From NCBI RefSeq assembly GCF_008698145.1, contig NZ_RZNZ01000001.1:248001-312000 (forward strand): a stretch of DNA of 64,000 bases. The letters run 5' to 3'. This document shows, one piece after another, positions 63,431 to 64,000 of this stretch. Numbering within the stretch: the first letter of the stretch is position 1; each line of letters begins with the position of its first letter. The notes under the pieces are model-generated. The model was not told the DNA's origin. It saw only the letters and a program-made list of their open reading frames with translations, and ran no database searches. Source of the stretch: Bifidobacterium vespertilionis. Lineage in GTDB: Bacteria > Actinomycetota > Actinomycetes > Actinomycetales > Bifidobacteriaceae. The translations under genes were made by a program, and so were the position numbers.

Positions 63431-64000
63431 ATGGCCAACCAACCCATCACCGACGTGATCTTCGACTTCTGCGGCGTGCTGCTGGACTGGCAGACGCGCT
63501 CCTGCCTGGGCGGCCGATTCCCCGACGACGTGGTGAACCGCATCTGCGAGGACAGCGATCCCTGCGGCTTCTTCCACTACGAGGACCGCATGGACGCCGG
63601 CGAGGACTTCGCGGACATCTACCCGGACGTGGTGCGCGAGCAGGGCGAGGACACCGCCGAGATCTTCCGCTACTACATCGAGCACTACGACGACGCACTG
63701 CCCCGCACGCTGCCGGGCATGGTCGAGCTGCTCGCGGATCTCAAGGCCCACGGCTACGGCGTGTGGGGCCTGACCAACTGGTCGCACGAGACCTTCCACT
63801 TCGCCTTCGAGAAGTTCCCGCGTCTGGCCGAGCTGCTGGACGGCACGGTGGTCTCCGGCGTGGAGAAGCTGCACAAGCCGAACGCGGACATCTACGAGCT
63901 GGCGCTCTCCCGCTTCGGCCTCAACGCCGCGCAGTGCGTGTTCTTCGACGACACGGCCAAGAACGTGGCCGGCGCGAACGAGGTGGGCATCCACGGTCTT
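63431..64000 (+). CDS. HAD-superfamily hydrolase (truncated by window end)
   Basis: First 190 residues of a HAD enzyme. Motif I is VIFDFCGVLLDW (DxxG with Cys at the second position, as in YihX-like sugar phosphatases), motif II in WGLTNWS, motif III Lys in LHKPNADIYE and motif IV VFFDDTAKNVAGANEVG. AAGGAG lies 5 nt before the ATG. Probably a sugar-phosphate phosphatase. Confidence 0.88.
   Translation, partial: MANQPITDVIFDFCGVLLDWQTRSCLGGRFPDDVVNRICEDSDPCGFFHYEDRMDAGEDFADIYPDVVREQGEDTAEIFRYYIEHYDDALPRTLPGMVELLADLKAHGYGVWGLTNWSHETFHFAFEKFPRLAELLDGTVVSGVEKLHKPNADIYELALSRFGLNAAQCVFFDDTAKNVAGANEVGIHGL

Noticed and set aside
1-64000. tRNA or rRNA genes
   Set aside because: I looked in the intergenic gaps and saw no cloverleaf or rRNA-like segment; a dedicated scan was not possible.

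Overview
The window reads as chromosomal DNA of a high-GC Gram-positive actinobacterium, most likely a Bifidobacterium; the species is not decidable from sequence alone. Supporting points are the hrcA-dnaJ pair under a perfect CIRCE element, the tkt-tal pair of the pentose-phosphate/bifid-shunt pathway, the secG-tpiA-pgk-whiA-rapZ-aroE run, actinobacterial LexA boxes of the form CGAAC-N4-GTTCG, and several promoters that place the start codon about 7 nt after the -10 hexamer (leaderless mRNAs).

Layout. 0-7 kb: dnaJ (partial) and hrcA on minus; tkt, tal and brnQ on plus. 7-16 kb: a padR operon with two HAAS-type membrane proteins, one of them frameshifted; an XRE-HTH/aminotransferase fusion; an AAC(3)-like acetyltransferase, a sugar kinase, a GNAT and a PH-domain protein; a Cof-type HAD. 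16-22 kb: the conserved minus-strand block secG, tpiA, pgk, whiA, rapZ, aroE. 22-28 kb: accessory genes between aroE and uvrC: a RhuM-Fic protein behind a double LexA box, an ABC exporter pair, and a macro-domain/HTH protein followed by a vWA protein. 28-33 kb: uvrC and uvrA, the latter with its own LexA box. 33-42 kb: hydrolase, VanY-type peptidase, MATE exporter, zincin, ABC-F protein, an unusual 82-bp repeat array, a MerR-regulated carboxymuconolactone-decarboxylase-like gene, an SDR, and a DUF2442/DUF4160 pair whose DUF4160 is frameshifted.

42-49 kb holds the most system-like locus: jetA-jetB-jetC (DUF3375, DUF4194, SMC-like ATPase; the Wadjet/MksBEF condensin family). It ends in a coupled, metal-ligand-rich cupin gene, and the JetD nuclease gene normally found there is absent. 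An abasic-site SRAP protein diverges from it. 49-52 kb: a GntR(YtrA)-ABC operon and a VanZ-RDD membrane protein. 52-57 kb: a 234-bp inverted-repeat element, then a second conflict-type gene: archaeo-eukaryotic primase-like domain + SF2 helicase + degenerate PLD domain, translationally coupled to a VOC protein. 57-64 kb: methyltransferase, endonuclease IV, a flavin-split-barrel protein, a ClC channel, a second MATE exporter with a TetR gene, a small membrane protein and a truncated HAD.

Recurring themes are DNA-integrity functions (uvrA, uvrC, SRAP, endonuclease IV, primase-helicase, JetABC), SOS control extending to a Fic protein, and several families of intergenic palindromic repeats. No rRNA, tRNA, CRISPR array or transposase was recognised.
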